DNA of 47,163 bases from Lacticaseibacillus suilingensis (GCF_016861845.1 NZ_BOLV01000019.1:1-47163), one strand, 5' to 3'. Positions 34,916 to 44,288 are shown, counted from the first letter of the stretch. Notes: generated by a model not told the origin, from the letters alone. Translations and numbers: made by a program.

Positions 34916-36376
34916 TTATAGTTGCTGCTTGGCTACTTTGGTCTTCACGTGCTTGATCAGATCCATCTTGTTGTCCCACAAGGTCTGAGACAGGTCGACC
35001 GGGTATTCCTGTGGATTCAGCACCCGGGTGTATTCGTCCCACAGGGAATCGACACTACGCAGGCAGAATTCGCGAATATCACTCAGATTTGGCAGCTGGT
35101 ACACCTGCTCGCCTTGGTCAAAAATCAGCCTGAGCACCGGCCGCGCATCGAAGTCACGGACGGTTTTGTTGATGTAGGGATAGCTGGGGTGGAACATGTA
35201 GAGTTCATCCAAACCGGCCACTTCTTCTTCCGCCCGGGCAATGTAGTCCCCTTCGGACTTGCCGTTGGAGTGGCGCGTAATCCGCCAGACTTGCTTTTTG
35301 GATGGGGTCGAAACCTTTTCTGCATTGCTGGACAGCTTGATGGTGTCCACCATGGCGCCGGTTTCATCTTCGATGGAAACAAGCTTATACACCGCGCCCA
35401 GTGCTGGGTGATCGTAAGCCGTGATCACTTTGGTGCCGACGCCCCAAACGTCGATTTTAGCACCTTGCATTTTCAGACTCTGAATCGTGTTTTCATCCAG
35501 GTCATTGGAGGCAACGATTTTGGTGTCGGTAAACCCGGCTTCATCGAGCTGCTGGCGGACGCGCTTGGAGATGTAGGCCATATCGCCGGAATCAATGCGT
35601 ACCGCCTGAAAATCAATGCGGTCGCCCATTTCCCGCGCCACCTTGATTGCCGCCGGCACGCCAGAGCGCAACGTGTCATAGGTGTCCACTAGGAAAGTCA
35701 CGTCATGGTTGACTTCGGCATATGCCTTGAAGGCCTGATAATCATCACGGTAAGCCTGCACCAAAGCGTGGGCATGAGTGCCGGAAATCGGAATGCCAAA
35801 CAGCTTGCCGGCCCGGACATTAGAGGTGGAATTGAAGCCGCCGATGTACGCGGCCCGGGTCCCCCAAATGGCCGCTTCCGTTTCCTGCGCGCGGCGAGTG
35901 CCGAATTCCATCAACGGATCATCGCCGACCACGGCGCGAATGCGGGCGGCTTTGGTGGCGACCAGCGTCTGATAGTTCAGCATGTTCAAAATCGCGGTTT
36001 CAACCAGCTGCGCCTGTGCCAGTGGCCCTTCCACCTGCATGATGGGTTCATTGTTGAACACCAAGTCGCCTTCAACCGCCGACCGCACGGTGCAGGTGAA
36101 CGCCATGTCCTTCAGGTAAGTCAAAAATGCTTCTGGATAAGGCGTGGTTTCCCGCAGATAGGCGATGTCATCATCGGTGAACTTCAAATCTTGCAAATAC
36201 TTGACGACATGTTCCAACCCAGCGAACACCGCAAACCCGCTCCCAAATGGCAACGTGCGGAAGTACACTTCAAACACCGCATTGCGTTCGGCAATACCCT
36301 GCTGCCAATACGTGTACATCATATTCAGCTCGTAAAAGTCGGTATGCAAGACTAAGCTGTCGTCTGCATATTTCAT
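34916..36376 (-). CDS. pncB: Nicotinate phosphoribosyltransferase
   Basis: The 486-residue enzyme forms nicotinate mononucleotide from nicotinate and PRPP, the first step of NAD salvage. The N-terminus [16 protein letters not shown], the EFGTRRAQ motif with GTHAHALVQ, and [15 protein letters not shown] with the later NDLDE are typical. Length suits the larger Gram-positive PncB form. AGAAGGAG precedes the ATG. First gene of pncB-nadE. Confidence 0.96.
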   Translation of the reverse strand: MKYADDSLVLHTDFYELNMMYTYWQQGIAERNAVFEVYFRTLPFGSGFAVFAGLEHVVKYLQDLKFTDDDIAYLRETTPYPEAFLTYLKDMAFTCTVRSAVEGDLVFNNEPIMQVEGPLAQAQLVETAILNMLNYQTLVATKAARIRAVVGDDPLMEFGTRRAQETEAAIWGTRAAYIGGFNSTSNVRAGKLFGIPISGTHAHALVQAYRDDYQAFKAYAEVNHDVTFLVDTYDTLRSGVPAAIKVAREMGDRIDFQAVRIDSGDMAYISKRVRQQLDEAGFTDTKIVASNDLDENTIQSLKMQGAKIDVWGVGTKVITAYDHPALGAVYKLVSIEDETGAMVDTIKLSSNAEKVSTPSKKQVWRITRHSNGKSEGDYIARAEEEVAGLDELYMFHPSYPYINKTVRDFDARPVLRLIFDQGEQVYQLPNLSDIREFCLRSVDSLWDEYTRVLNPQEYPVDLSQTLWDNKMDLIKHVKTKVAKQQL

Positions 36377-36447
36377 AAGTATTCTGCTCCTTCTGCCACC
36401 GGTTACCCGAGGCTGTCAGCTAGTTTCATTCTTTCCAGTTGCTCACC

Positions 36448-36456
36448 ATTATACCA
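36448..36456 (-). promoter_or_regulatory. Extended -10 promoter of pncB-nadE
   Basis: TGG plus a perfect TATAAT, 72 bases before the pncB ATG. No -35 at standard spacing. Confidence 0.6.
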
Positions 36457-36598
36457 AAATCAGACGGCGCCGCGGCATTAGATTCGCTCATTCAGCCGAA
36501 TCTTCAGATTTCGCGAGTCTAAAATGGCGCTCATCGGTGGCCCAAGATGAAAATCTGCCGGCTAGGTGACCATGAAATTTTCAGCTGGTCATATCATC

Positions 36599-36631
36599 AA
36601 AAAAGCGCCTTGGCCGAATCGCCAAGACGCG
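36599..36631 (-). terminator. Terminator of the GntR-family gene
   Basis: GCGTCTTGGC pairs with GCCAAGGCGC around GATTCG, followed by six T residues on the minus strand. Confidence 0.88.
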
Positions 36632-36647
36632 CAGTGATTTGTTATTT

Positions 36648-37349
36648 TTAGCGTTCCAGATAAAACTCGAAGCGTTCGCCCACATATTGGGTCCGCACAT
36701 ATTCGAACGGCCGGCCATCTTGCAGATAAGAAATCTGCCGCAAGCGCAGGATAGCATCCCCACGGCGAATGTCGAGGAACTCCGCAATCCGCTCGGAAGC
36801 CGTCATCGCGCTGACGGTTTGATGCGCCCCGCCGAGGACATAACCACCTTTTTTCTCCAAGGTGTGGTAGAAGGATTTGGTGACTTCGGCCTTGCTGAAC
36901 ATCTTGACCAATTCGTAAGGCACCGTGGCCACTTCAAAACTGATTGGCGTTTCATCCGCGAACCGAATGCGCTCCATGCGCAGCACTTGATCGCCATCAG
37001 CTAACTTGAGCTGCTCACTTTCCGACAAGGAAGGCTTGGCGACGTGGTAGGAAATCGTTTTGCTGGAAGGCTTTTTTCCTTGAGCAATCATGATGTCCGT
37101 AAAACTGGTGACGCCGGACACTTTTTCCTGCACCTTGCGATTGGCCACGAAAGTCCCGGCGCCGATGCGGCGCTCGAGAATGCCTTCATCGACCAGCGTT
37201 TGAATCGCCTGGCGCAAGGTCATCCGCGACACATTGAAGGTCACCGCCAAGTCGCGCTCACTTGGGATGCGATCGCCGATCTGCCATTTACCGGCTTCTA
37301 TTTCCTGCCGAATTTGATTATGGATTTGAATATAAACTGGCGATTCCAC
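36648..37349 (-). CDS. GntR/HutC-family transcriptional regulator
   Basis: The 233-residue repressor has an N-terminal winged helix (about 5-70: IPSERDLAVTFNVSRMTLRQ) and a C-terminal UTRA effector domain (about 90-230: DETPISFEVATVPYEL, ILRLRQISYLQDGRPFEYV). The layout is that of NagR/YvoA-type regulators of amino-sugar or sugar metabolism, but no target gene is adjacent, so the effector is unknown. The start is a GTG with AAAGGA upstream. Monocistronic. Confidence 0.92.
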   Translation of the reverse strand: MESPVYIQIHNQIRQEIEAGKWQIGDRIPSERDLAVTFNVSRMTLRQAIQTLVDEGILERRIGAGTFVANRKVQEKVSGVTSFTDIMIAQGKKPSSKTISYHVAKPSLSESEQLKLADGDQVLRMERIRFADETPISFEVATVPYELVKMFSKAEVTKSFYHTLEKKGGYVLGGAHQTVSAMTASERIAEFLDIRRGDAILRLRQISYLQDGRPFEYVRTQYVGERFEFYLER

Positions 37350-37424
37350 GCTGCCCCATTCCTTTCCTAAACCCGCGGTGCTGTCACCTTTATTTTAAAT
37401 GGTATAGACCGAAATAGCAACCCT

Positions 37425-38225
37425 TTACCGCGATTCTTGGTCCTTGGCGATGGTCGCATCCACCCCCGCCACCACTGACGGCATGAAGCCAGCCGCTTCC
37501 ATCGCCAGCATCCCTGCCACCGTGGTGCCACCAGGGCTGGCCACCTTATCAGCCAAATCCATCGGGCTATCGCTGCTGGCCACGACCATGGCGCCGCTGC
37601 CAAGCACCGCTTGAGCCGCAATCTTAGTGGCGGCCTGTTTGGTCAGACCGTACTTCACGCCGGCGCGGCTGAGCGCATCGATGAACATGTAGACAAACGC
37701 TGGTGAACTGCCAGCCAAGGCCACAAAAGTAGAAAAATCAGCCTCTGGTAACGCAATGGTCTCACCGAGCTGCTTCAGTAAATCAACCACTGCTGGCAAG
37801 ATAGTCGCCGCTGCCTCATTAGCCGCATACGCCGTGATCCCGGCATTAATCGCCACATTTAAATTCGGCATTACCCGCACTAACGGGATGGCTTTGGTAC
37901 CAAGGTCGCCTTCCAGTTGCAACAACGAGACACCGCTCAGCAACGACAGAATCGGCACCGGTTTGGCTGCCAAGGCTGGCGCGATTTCATCAATCACATC
38001 TGAAGCCAGTTCGGGGTGCACCGCCAGCACGACGTAATCGCTCGCCTCAACCACCGCCCGATTGGACGCCAGCGCCTGCACCCCGGTTTTCGCGGCATAG
38101 GGTTCATAGTGCGCCGGTGTCCCGCCGTGAATCAAGATATCGGTCGGCGCCACTGTCTGGGCCTTTAACCATCCTTGAATAATGGCCTGCGCCATATTGC
38201 CAGCGCCGATAAAGCCGATTGTCAT
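37425..38225 (-). CDS. proC: Pyrroline-5-carboxylate reductase
   Basis: The 266-residue enzyme reduces pyrroline-5-carboxylate to proline with NAD(P)H. It has the Rossmann motif TIGFIGAGNMAQA at the N-terminus, and the C-terminal signature with LADKVASPGGTTVAGML is intact. The ATG at 38225 has GGGAG eight bases upstream; an ATG two codons earlier is too close to that site. It stands alone. Confidence 0.95.
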   Translation of the reverse strand: MTIGFIGAGNMAQAIIQGWLKAQTVAPTDILIHGGTPAHYEPYAAKTGVQALASNRAVVEASDYVVLAVHPELASDVIDEIAPALAAKPVPILSLLSGVSLLQLEGDLGTKAIPLVRVMPNLNVAINAGITAYAANEAAATILPAVVDLLKQLGETIALPEADFSTFVALAGSSPAFVYMFIDALSRAGVKYGLTKQAATKIAAQAVLGSGAMVVASSDSPMDLADKVASPGGTTVAGMLAMEAAGFMPSVVAGVDATIAKDQESR

Positions 38226-38253
38226 TGCCATCGCTCCCTACTCGTTTTCTTTC

Positions 38254-38282
38254 AGCCTAGCTGTTGCCGTGAAGCCTGTCAA
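38254..38282 (-). promoter_or_regulatory. Candidate proC promoter
   Basis: A perfect TTGACA, 17 bases, then TAGGCT (poor -10), about 30 bases before the start codon. Confidence 0.4.
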
Positions 38283-38304
38283 TCACTTAAGGCTGTGGCG
38301 GGTG

Positions 38305-38820
38305 TCAACTTCTCTGCCGTACTGAAAAGCCATAATGCGGCATCTCGATGCCGTAGTAATGTTTCACCATTCGCCCACGCACGAGCATCCCATTTCTAAT
38401 GGCGACATTCATCGACGCAAAATTGGTATCACGAATAATGGACCACACTTCTGGCACCTTGAGCTGGTCAAAGGCGTACCGCTTGGCCCCTTGTGCGGCC
38501 TCAATGGCATAGCCGTGATGCCAAAACCGCCGGGCCAGTAAATAACCAATTTCGACCACCGGCTGGTCACGAAAGACTTGTTTCGTCAGCCCGCATTGGC
38601 CGATAAATTGCCTGTCACTGCGGCGAATCACCGCCCACAAACCGAACCCATCTTCGCGGTATCGCCGCCGGTTATTGGCGAGCCACGCCGCCACTTCGTC
38701 ATCTGAGAAGGCATGCGCGTAGGCGTACATCGCCTCGGGGTCCTGCAAGGTTTCCTTCAAAGCTGGCAAATCAGCCGCGGTCATTTCGCGGGCAATCAGC
38801 CGTTCAGTCTCAAAAATCAT
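38305..38820 (-). CDS. GNAT-family N-acetyltransferase (RimJ/RimL-like)
   Basis: The 171-residue acetyltransferase begins with the RimJ-type strand FETERLIAREMTAADLPAL and shows the acetyl-CoA region as QCGLTKQVFRDQPVVEIGYL and RRFWHHGYAIEAAQGAKRYAFDQ, with the N-x-x-S-x-N segment NFASMNVAIRNGM. The substrate is unknown. The ATG at 38820 has GGAGG seven bases upstream; earlier in-frame codons lie inside the tRNA-Tyr terminator. Confidence 0.9.
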   Translation of the reverse strand: MIFETERLIAREMTAADLPALKETLQDPEAMYAYAHAFSDDEVAAWLANNRRRYREDGFGLWAVIRRSDRQFIGQCGLTKQVFRDQPVVEIGYLLARRFWHHGYAIEAAQGAKRYAFDQLKVPEVWSIIRDTNFASMNVAIRNGMLVRGRMVKHYYGIEMPHYGFSVRQRS

Positions 38821-38835
38821 TCCCATACCTCCGAC

Positions 38836-38867
38836 AAAAAAGGCCAAGCAGCAATCGCTACTTGACC
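38836..38867 (-). terminator. tRNA-Tyr terminator
   Basis: GGTCAAGTAGC pairs with GCTGCTTGGCC (wobbles allowed) around GATT and is followed by six T residues on the minus strand. Confidence 0.85.
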
Positions 38868-38872
38868 AGAAC

Positions 38873-38953
38873 TGGAGGATCTAGGATTCGAACCTAGGAA
38901 CCCGAAGGAACGGATTTACAGTCCGTCGCGTTTAGCCTCTTCGCTAATCCTCC
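38873..38953 (-). tRNA. tRNA-Tyr (GTA)
   Basis: An 81-base class II cloverleaf: acceptor GGAGGAT/ATCCTCC, discriminator A, anticodon loop CTGTAAA giving GTA, long variable arm and T-loop TTCGAAT. Confidence 0.96.
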
Positions 38954-38970
38954 ATCAATCAACGTTTATT

Positions 38971-38999
38971 AGGATAGCGAAAATTTGCCGCAAATGCAA
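38971..38999 (-). promoter_or_regulatory. tRNA-Tyr promoter
   Basis: TTGCAT, 17 bases, TATCCT, about 18 bases upstream of the mature tRNA. Confidence 0.5.
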
Positions 39000-39013
39000 T
39001 CCTTTTCCACGCC

Positions 39014-39826
39014 TTACGCCGTCAGCGTCACCAGCGTCGATGTCCACTCGTGGAACCAGTCGGCCGTCCCCCACTCGTTCAGCCGCTTCAGGCCGTAGCC
39101 CATGGGCTGATGATAATAAGTGGTGCCCCCACGCTTCAAGGGCGCTTGCCGGCGGTGTAAATGGCCAAACACCACCGCCGCGACTTGCGCCTGCTCCAAC
39201 ATGGCCCCGAGCTTGGCGGAACCCATCATTCCGGTAGCCATTTGCCACCACTGATGTTCAGGACTGTAATACATGGCCGCTGGCGTCGGCACAAAATGGG
39301 TCACGTAGATCACGCGCTTGCCAGCGTTCGCCGCCAGTGCTTGCCTGGTTGTGGTCAGCACGCGCGCCATGCGCTCGGCATCGGTGACCGGTTGATCAAT
39401 CGCTGAATCTATCCAGTACGCCCGTTTCCACTGGGCAAAATCAGCGGTTTGTTGCAAGTCCTGCGGCGCCAGCGAATAGTCATACCAGCCGTTGTTGCCG
39501 ATGATCACTGTATTGTCCCCGACCGTCAGCGATTGTTCATGCAGATACAGCGGGTCAATCCCCCGCTGTGCATCTTCATAGCTGATACCTTTGACCAAAT
39601 CGTGATTGCCAGCTAGGAAGCGAATCTGCACCGCCGGGCCCACCAGCTGCTGGAGGTGATGATAATACGCAAGCGTCTGTTGAAAATCGTTGAAGCTATC
39701 GCCGGCATTGACATAAAGGCCGTAATGATGCGCCAGCAGGTAGGCCGCCTGCCGCCGCGCCGCTTCATCGGGATCAATGCGGTTCACGTCGAAATGATTA
39801 TCAACACTAAAACCGAGCTTCACCAT
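39014..39826 (-). CDS. Calcineurin-like metallophosphoesterase
   Basis: The 270-residue cytoplasmic protein carries all dinuclear-metal motifs: a D-x-H near the N-terminus (SVDNHFD), GDSFND, GNHD, THFVP and GHLH. No signal peptide is present. The substrate is unknown. GGGAGG lies six bases before the ATG at 39826. It begins 12 bases after the Rgg-like gene stops and is probably co-transcribed with it. Confidence 0.88.
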   Translation of the reverse strand: MVKLGFSVDNHFDVNRIDPDEAARRQAAYLLAHHYGLYVNAGDSFNDFQQTLAYYHHLQQLVGPAVQIRFLAGNHDLVKGISYEDAQRGIDPLYLHEQSLTVGDNTVIIGNNGWYDYSLAPQDLQQTADFAQWKRAYWIDSAIDQPVTDAERMARVLTTTRQALAANAGKRVIYVTHFVPTPAAMYYSPEHQWWQMATGMMGSAKLGAMLEQAQVAAVVFGHLHRRQAPLKRGGTTYYHQPMGYGLKRLNEWGTADWFHEWTSTLVTLTA

Positions 39827-39838
39827 GGGCAACCTCCC

Positions 39839-40774
39839 TTACAAACTGATAAACACCATTGTATTCTTCTCATCCGCCAGAAAATACTGCAGCCTTTTTT
39901 GCCACAGCTGCGCCATGGCCGGCTGCTCAACTGCCTGCATCAAATCGATAGCCGCCTGACAGGTCGCATGACCCTCCGCGCGGCGCCCGGCCACAATCGC
40001 CAACCAGCCATGCGCAAAGCGCCGGACAAGCGGCTCCAAGTTGTTCAACGTCGCTTCATCCAGTAAAGTCAAAATCTGTTTGGCCGCGGTCAATTCGTGC
40101 GCCGCCAATTGTGCGCTGAAATCACCGAACAGCAAATCAAACAACATCGTCTCATACACCGGCGTGGCCTGCAGCTGCTTGGTCAGCTTCACCGCCATTC
40201 TCAGGAGCTGCAAATTCACCGGCGTTGGCATCATCGGCATAAACAGCTTGAACAACTGCACTTCATAAACGCCCCAGCTGTCCACCTGCTGCAAGTATTG
40301 CGTCACCGGCAGCGACCAGCGGTTCGGCACCGGCTGGTCGGGATGTTCTACCAGGGTCAGCAGACCTTGGTAGAACAAGTAACTGAAATGGCGGTTACGG
40401 GTTGAAACTGCCCGGTAAGCGGCGAGGGCCTCATCGCGGGCTTGCGTCAGCTCGGTGACGTTCTCACTGGAATAATCCGTTTGCTTGAGAAACGGCGCCA
40501 AAAACGGCAGTTGTCGCTGCACCAGCACCATTTTCGCCGCGTCAGCACTGAGGCCAACTGGCAAATCCGCATGCTGGGCATGATACCAAAACTCTGGATG
40601 CGCCAGATTGATCGCGGTCAGCAGCGCCTCGAAATTCGGCAGTGACACCGTGCTTTTTCCCCGCTCAAAGCGCGAGATAAAGGAACTGGTTAAGCCGGTT
40701 TCGGCCGCCACGGCATCCAGCGTGATGCCTTTGCTTTGCCGCAACTGGCGATAGATTTGGCCATAATTCGTCAT
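39839..40774 (-). CDS. Rgg/GadR/MutR-family transcriptional regulator
   Basis: The 311-residue regulator has an N-terminal XRE-type helix-turn-helix (about 5-60: YRQLRQSKGITLDAVAAETG, then SFISRFERGKSTVSL) and a C-terminal helical-repeat domain typical of Rgg proteins, which often bind short peptides. No short hydrophobic peptide gene is visible nearby. It diverges from the MFS exporter gene across 97 bases that contain a palindrome and an RNA hairpin, so it probably controls that exporter and itself. The ATG at 40774 has AGG upstream. Confidence 0.88.
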   Translation of the reverse strand: MTNYGQIYRQLRQSKGITLDAVAAETGLTSSFISRFERGKSTVSLPNFEALLTAINLAHPEFWYHAQHADLPVGLSADAAKMVLVQRQLPFLAPFLKQTDYSSENVTELTQARDEALAAYRAVSTRNRHFSYLFYQGLLTLVEHPDQPVPNRWSLPVTQYLQQVDSWGVYEVQLFKLFMPMMPTPVNLQLLRMAVKLTKQLQATPVYETMLFDLLFGDFSAQLAAHELTAAKQILTLLDEATLNNLEPLVRRFAHGWLAIVAGRRAEGHATCQAAIDLMQAVEQPAMAQLWQKRLQYFLADEKNTMVFISL

Positions 40775-40791
40775 GCTTTGCCTCACTTTAT

Positions 40792-40807
40792 TTGACATAT
40801 ATGACAA
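40792..40807. promoter_or_regulatory. Near-palindrome, candidate operator of the Rgg-like regulator
   Basis: TTGACATATATGACAA is symmetric except for one mismatched pair, with CATATATG at its centre. It overlaps the start-point region of the regulator's promoter. Confidence 0.5.
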
Positions 40808-40835
40808 ATATGCCGAGTGAGAAGCAGATTGTCAA
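40807..40835 (-). promoter_or_regulatory. Promoter of the Rgg-like gene
   Basis: TTGACA, exactly 17 bases, CATATT, about 33 bases before the ATG. Confidence 0.6.
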
Positions 40836-40837
40836 CT

Positions 40838-40870
40838 ATGATGACCTCATCAAAGCTTGGAGGTCATCAT
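40838..40870 (+). promoter_or_regulatory. Hairpin that sequesters the MFS gene's ribosome binding site
   Basis: ATGATGACCTC pairs perfectly over 11 bp with GAGGTCATCAT around an 11-base loop. The right arm contains the GGAGG-type site, and the ATG follows one base later. Either translation is gated by this RNA hairpin or the arms are halves of an operator. Confidence 0.65.
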
Positions 40871-40871
40871 C

Positions 40872-42149
40872 ATGAACATTTATCGCACAAACAAACCTTT
40901 CCGCATTCTCGCAAACGCCGCTTTCCTCAGCAATATCGGCTCGGTCATGTTCAACTTTGTTTTCATGATCTATGCCCAGACCCTACCCTTCAAAACGCTC
41001 GCCTTGTCACTGGTCACCCTGGCCAACTTGTTGCCTACGCTGGTGACCATGCCTTCCGGTTACCTGGCTGATCACACCCCCGCCCAGCGCCGGTTCAGCT
41101 TCATGTTCTGGCTGCGACTGGTGCAAGCCGCACTTTATGTGGCCCTTGCCATCATCATTCAGGCGCCAGGCACGCTGGCCACCTTCGCCTTCCTCCTCGC
41201 CATTAACGTGGGTTCCGACCTGATTGCCGATTTTACCGGCAATCTCATCTTCCATTATCAAAAGCATATCCTACACAGCCAAGACGAGTATCAAACGGGG
41301 CTGGGCTTTCTTTCCGGCGTCGGTAACATTATCAGCATGGTCTTTCAAGCCGTGGGTACGAGCCTGATTTTGATGCTGCACCATAACTATGTGGCTTTTG
41401 GCCTGATCAACGCGGCCAGCTTTGCCCTGGCAGCCCTAGTCTTGCTCCAAGGCCGCCGTCAGTTTAAGGCCGCTGATACCGCAGCGGCAGCTGAGCAAGT
41501 CGAAGCTGCACCAGAGAACATGGTCCAAGGCTTCAAGCGCGCCATGCAATTTATGGTGCAAGACCGGGCCCTGTTTGCCGTTATCATGCTGGCCGTGGGC
41601 ATCAACGCCCTCGGCACCAGCATTGATGGCCTGTTATCCGTGCTGATTGCCAACACGACCAGCCTCTGGTTCGCCCATGACTTCGGCGTCACCTTGGCCA
41701 TCATCGGCATCAGCGCTTCGCTGAGCACCACCGTTGCCGCCTTATTCATGCATGACGGCTTGCAGCGCTGGTCCCTGCCAGCTTTGACCATGATCACCAC
41801 CAGCGCCTTAGTCTTACTGGCCATCGATCTGGTCGTCTGGCACAACAGCTACGCCATGGTGGCATTGTTGGTCATTGCTTGCTACCCCATTGGTAAAATC
41901 AATCCGCGCCTTTCCGCGACGATCATGAGCCGCGTTGATAGTCAGCACCTGGCCACCGTCGCCAGTGCCTTGCAAACCCTGATCATGATCGGCGCCCCTG
42001 CCGGCACCGCCTTGTTCCTCGGCATTGCCAACCTCAGCAGCCCGACCCTCGCTTGGGCCGTCTTTGGCGGCTGTGCGGCGTTGATGACGCTACTAGCCGC
42101 TTGGATGCGGCGCTTTACGACCAACCCAACCACTGCGACTGAAGAATAG
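40872..42149 (+). CDS. MFS transporter (probable drug/metabolite exporter)
   Basis: The 425-residue protein has 12 predicted transmembrane segments in two halves, the cytoplasmic loop about 190-225 being Ala/Glu-rich (DTAAAAEQVEAAPENM). The A-type motif region near YLADHTPAQRR (about 70) fits the major facilitator superfamily. The substrate is unknown. The ATG at 40872 has GGAGG upstream, inside a hairpin. It diverges from the Rgg-like regulator. Confidence 0.88.
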   Translation: MNIYRTNKPFRILANAAFLSNIGSVMFNFVFMIYAQTLPFKTLALSLVTLANLLPTLVTMPSGYLADHTPAQRRFSFMFWLRLVQAALYVALAIIIQAPGTLATFAFLLAINVGSDLIADFTGNLIFHYQKHILHSQDEYQTGLGFLSGVGNIISMVFQAVGTSLILMLHHNYVAFGLINAASFALAALVLLQGRRQFKAADTAAAAEQVEAAPENMVQGFKRAMQFMVQDRALFAVIMLAVGINALGTSIDGLLSVLIANTTSLWFAHDFGVTLAIIGISASLSTTVAALFMHDGLQRWSLPALTMITTSALVLLAIDLVVWHNSYAMVALLVIACYPIGKINPRLSATIMSRVDSQHLATVASALQTLIMIGAPAGTALFLGIANLSSPTLAWAVFGGCAALMTLLAAWMRRFTTNPTTATEE

Positions 42150-42276
42150 AAGAATAGCGTCTTTTACATGCCTTTATTGGTTGAACGCCTGAGATGCTGT
42201 GATGCCAGCCACCGCCCTCACGCACGCCAATGGCACCGGGGCTCGTTTTAACTAGCAAGAAGCGGCGGTGGGCGGA

Positions 42277-42447
42277 GCTTGGGGCGCGTGGGCCTGCCGT
42301 GAAACGAAAATCAGCCTTTAACCTGCGTTCTGGGCAGGCTAAAGGCTGATTTTCGCGGCAGTTTGGAAGACGCATCGGAGCTTTAAAACTAGGTTGGAGA
42401 CCGCTTTGTGGCTCCAACCGGCCGCACAGCAGGCTACGCGCCCCAGC
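42277..42447. repeat. Multi-hairpin intergenic element, family 2 copy E
   Basis: Outer arms (42277-42294, GCTTGGGGCGCGTGGGCC, and 42432-42447, GGCTACGCGCCCCAGC) enclose two hairpins. The first (42294-42361) pairs CGAAAATCAGCC with GGCTGATTTTCG and CTGCCG with CGGCAG; it could also stop transcription of the convergent MFS and dtpT genes. The second pairs GGTTGGAG (42392-42399) with CTCCAACC (42412-42419), the reverse-oriented match of copy D. Confidence 0.65.
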
Positions 42448-42466
42448 GCTGCTCGCGGCCGCATGG

Positions 42467-43936
42467 TTAGTTGACCCCTTGCATCAACTTTTCGATGCGC
42501 GGCACGATCAGGAACATCACCAGCCCGAACAAAATGGTTAGACCGCCGAAAATCCCAAAATATGCCAACTCGGTGCTTGGCGTGTACAGCCGCACAATCT
42601 GGGCGTTCACCGCCTGCGCCGCCGCATCAGCCAAGAACCACATGCTCATCATCTGGGAAGCAAAAGCCTTAGGCGCCAGGCGCGTGGTCACAGACAGGCC
42701 CACTGGCGAAATCAGCATTTCCCCAATTTCAACGATCGCCCATGACAGCACCAGCCACAGCGGCGACACCCGCGCATCGGTGCCGGCCAGCATCAGCGGC
42801 AGCATCATCACCAGGTAAGACACCCCGGTGAACAGCAGCCCGTAAGCAAACTTCTTCGGTGAACTCGGCTGCTTTTTGCCCAGTTTCACCCATAAGGTAG
42901 CAAACACCGGCCCATACAACAAAATAAACAATGGGTTCAGCATCTGGAACCAGCCAGGCAGAATTTTGAAACTACCAAAGGTCAGTTGCGTTTGGTTCGC
43001 GGCAAACACCGCCAGCACACTGGAGCCAGATTCTTCAATCGCCCAGAAAATCACTGCCGCGATGAACAGCGGTACATAAGCCCACACCCGCGAGCGCTCG
43101 ACTTTGGTGACTTTCTTGCTCGTCAGCATCATCACAAAGTAAGTGATTGGCACCGCGATGGCAATAATCGTCAGCAACATGATGACATTGGCAATCGTCA
43201 AATTGCCAGTGGCTGCCATGATGCCCAGCACGATGATGGCAGCGGCCAACCCGCCAGCCACTTTGATCAGCAGCGGCTTGAGCTCGCCGGGCTTCAGTGG
43301 ATCTGGGGCCTGGTTATCCTGTTCACCGATATACTTGCGGCTATCGATGGCATAGACAATCAGCCCAATTGCCATCCCGAACGCCGCCAGTGAAAAACCG
43401 ACATGGAAATTGAACTTCACTTGCGCCCAGTTGACGATCAGCGGCGCAATCAAGGAGCCCAAGTTGATGCCCATGACGAAAATACTAAACCCGGAATCGC
43501 GGCGGAGATCCTTTTCCCCGTATAAATTCCCGACCATTTCCGACACGTTAGGCTTCAGTAGCCCGGTCCCAATCACAATCAGGACAATCGAGGCAAACAA
43601 GGCGCCGGCGCCAAACGGCAGACTTAGCACAATGTGACCAAACATAATCAGCACCCCGCCCCAAAAAACGGTGCGCCGCGCGCCAAGCAGCCGGTCAGAG
43701 ATAAAGCCGCCAATGGTCGAACTCAGGTAAACCAGGGAGCCATAAATGGACATCACCGACAGGGCGGTGCCTTGATCAAAGCCTAGCCCACCTTTGGCAA
43801 CGGAATAGTACATGTAATAAATGAGAATCGCGCGCATCCCATAATACGAGAAGCGTTCCCAAAATTCCGTCATGGATAAGGTGAGCAGTCCCCGCGGATG
43901 CCCCATGAAGGCGCGGTCTTTAGATTTTTCTTTCAT
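42467..43936 (-). CDS. dtpT: Di-/tripeptide:proton symporter (POT family)
   Basis: The 489-residue POT/PTR2 transporter has 14 hydrophobic segments. The ExxER-type motif occurs as TEFWERFSYYGMRAIL (about 23-38), and GTGLLKPNVSEMVGNLY and FSIFVMGINLGSLIAP are family signatures. It imports di- and tripeptides for nitrogen supply in lactobacilli. The substrate range is inferred from the family. Confidence 0.93.
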   Translation of the reverse strand: MKEKSKDRAFMGHPRGLLTLSMTEFWERFSYYGMRAILIYYMYYSVAKGGLGFDQGTALSVMSIYGSLVYLSSTIGGFISDRLLGARRTVFWGGVLIMFGHIVLSLPFGAGALFASIVLIVIGTGLLKPNVSEMVGNLYGEKDLRRDSGFSIFVMGINLGSLIAPLIVNWAQVKFNFHVGFSLAAFGMAIGLIVYAIDSRKYIGEQDNQAPDPLKPGELKPLLIKVAGGLAAAIIVLGIMAATGNLTIANVIMLLTIIAIAVPITYFVMMLTSKKVTKVERSRVWAYVPLFIAAVIFWAIEESGSSVLAVFAANQTQLTFGSFKILPGWFQMLNPLFILLYGPVFATLWVKLGKKQPSSPKKFAYGLLFTGVSYLVMMLPLMLAGTDARVSPLWLVLSWAIVEIGEMLISPVGLSVTTRLAPKAFASQMMSMWFLADAAAQAVNAQIVRLYTPSTELAYFGIFGGLTILFGLVMFLIVPRIEKLMQGVN

Positions 43937-44002
43937 CGAAAATAATACTTCCTCTCATCTCGTGAATACGTTGAATCGATTTCGCTGAGAATACAAAGAA
44001 AC

Positions 44003-44031
44003 ATTATAAGCGTGAATGATTATGCTCTCAA
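44003..44031 (-). promoter_or_regulatory. dtpT promoter
   Basis: TTGAGA, exactly 17 bases, TATAAT, about 66 bases before the dtpT ATG. The remaining bases up to 44240 are AT-rich with a TCTCATGAGA palindrome near 44068 but no supported gene. Confidence 0.8.
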
Positions 44032-44242
44032 TGTGAAAAAAAGGTCATCGAAAAACTCTCATGAGACTCTTTGTAAGCTTCACATTTTATACCTTCTATC
44101 ACTTCGGAAAGCCTATTTACTGGGGACTCATTTGGAATACCGGCTTTTGTCCCAAAATGTGTTCTTTATGAGTAGCGTAGCGCTTTCAATTAGAACTTAA
44201 TAATTATTCACCACGGGCCGGCCGAACCACATCACGGCAGTG

Positions 44243-44251
44243 TGCTATACT
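44243..44251 (+). promoter_or_regulatory. Extended -10 promoter of the 44289 gene
   Basis: TGC followed by TATACT, 38 bases before the ATG. Confidence 0.5.
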
Positions 44252-44288
44252 CGAAACTAAAGATAACGGTTCAAAGGAGGCCAGGGGC

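Noticed and set aside
36460-36600. Inverted repeats between the GntR gene and pncB (GATTCG/CGAATC, GTGACC/GGTCAT)
   Set aside because: Short imperfect pairings without T-runs or promoter overlap; no function can be supported.
40775-40871. Short hydrophobic peptide gene beside the Rgg-like regulator
   Set aside because: No short reading frame with a ribosome site and hydrophobic C-terminus is present between the divergent genes.
44012-44200. 62-codon plus-strand reading frame upstream of the 44289 gene
   Set aside because: No ribosome binding site, no family resemblance, and it overlaps the dtpT promoter.
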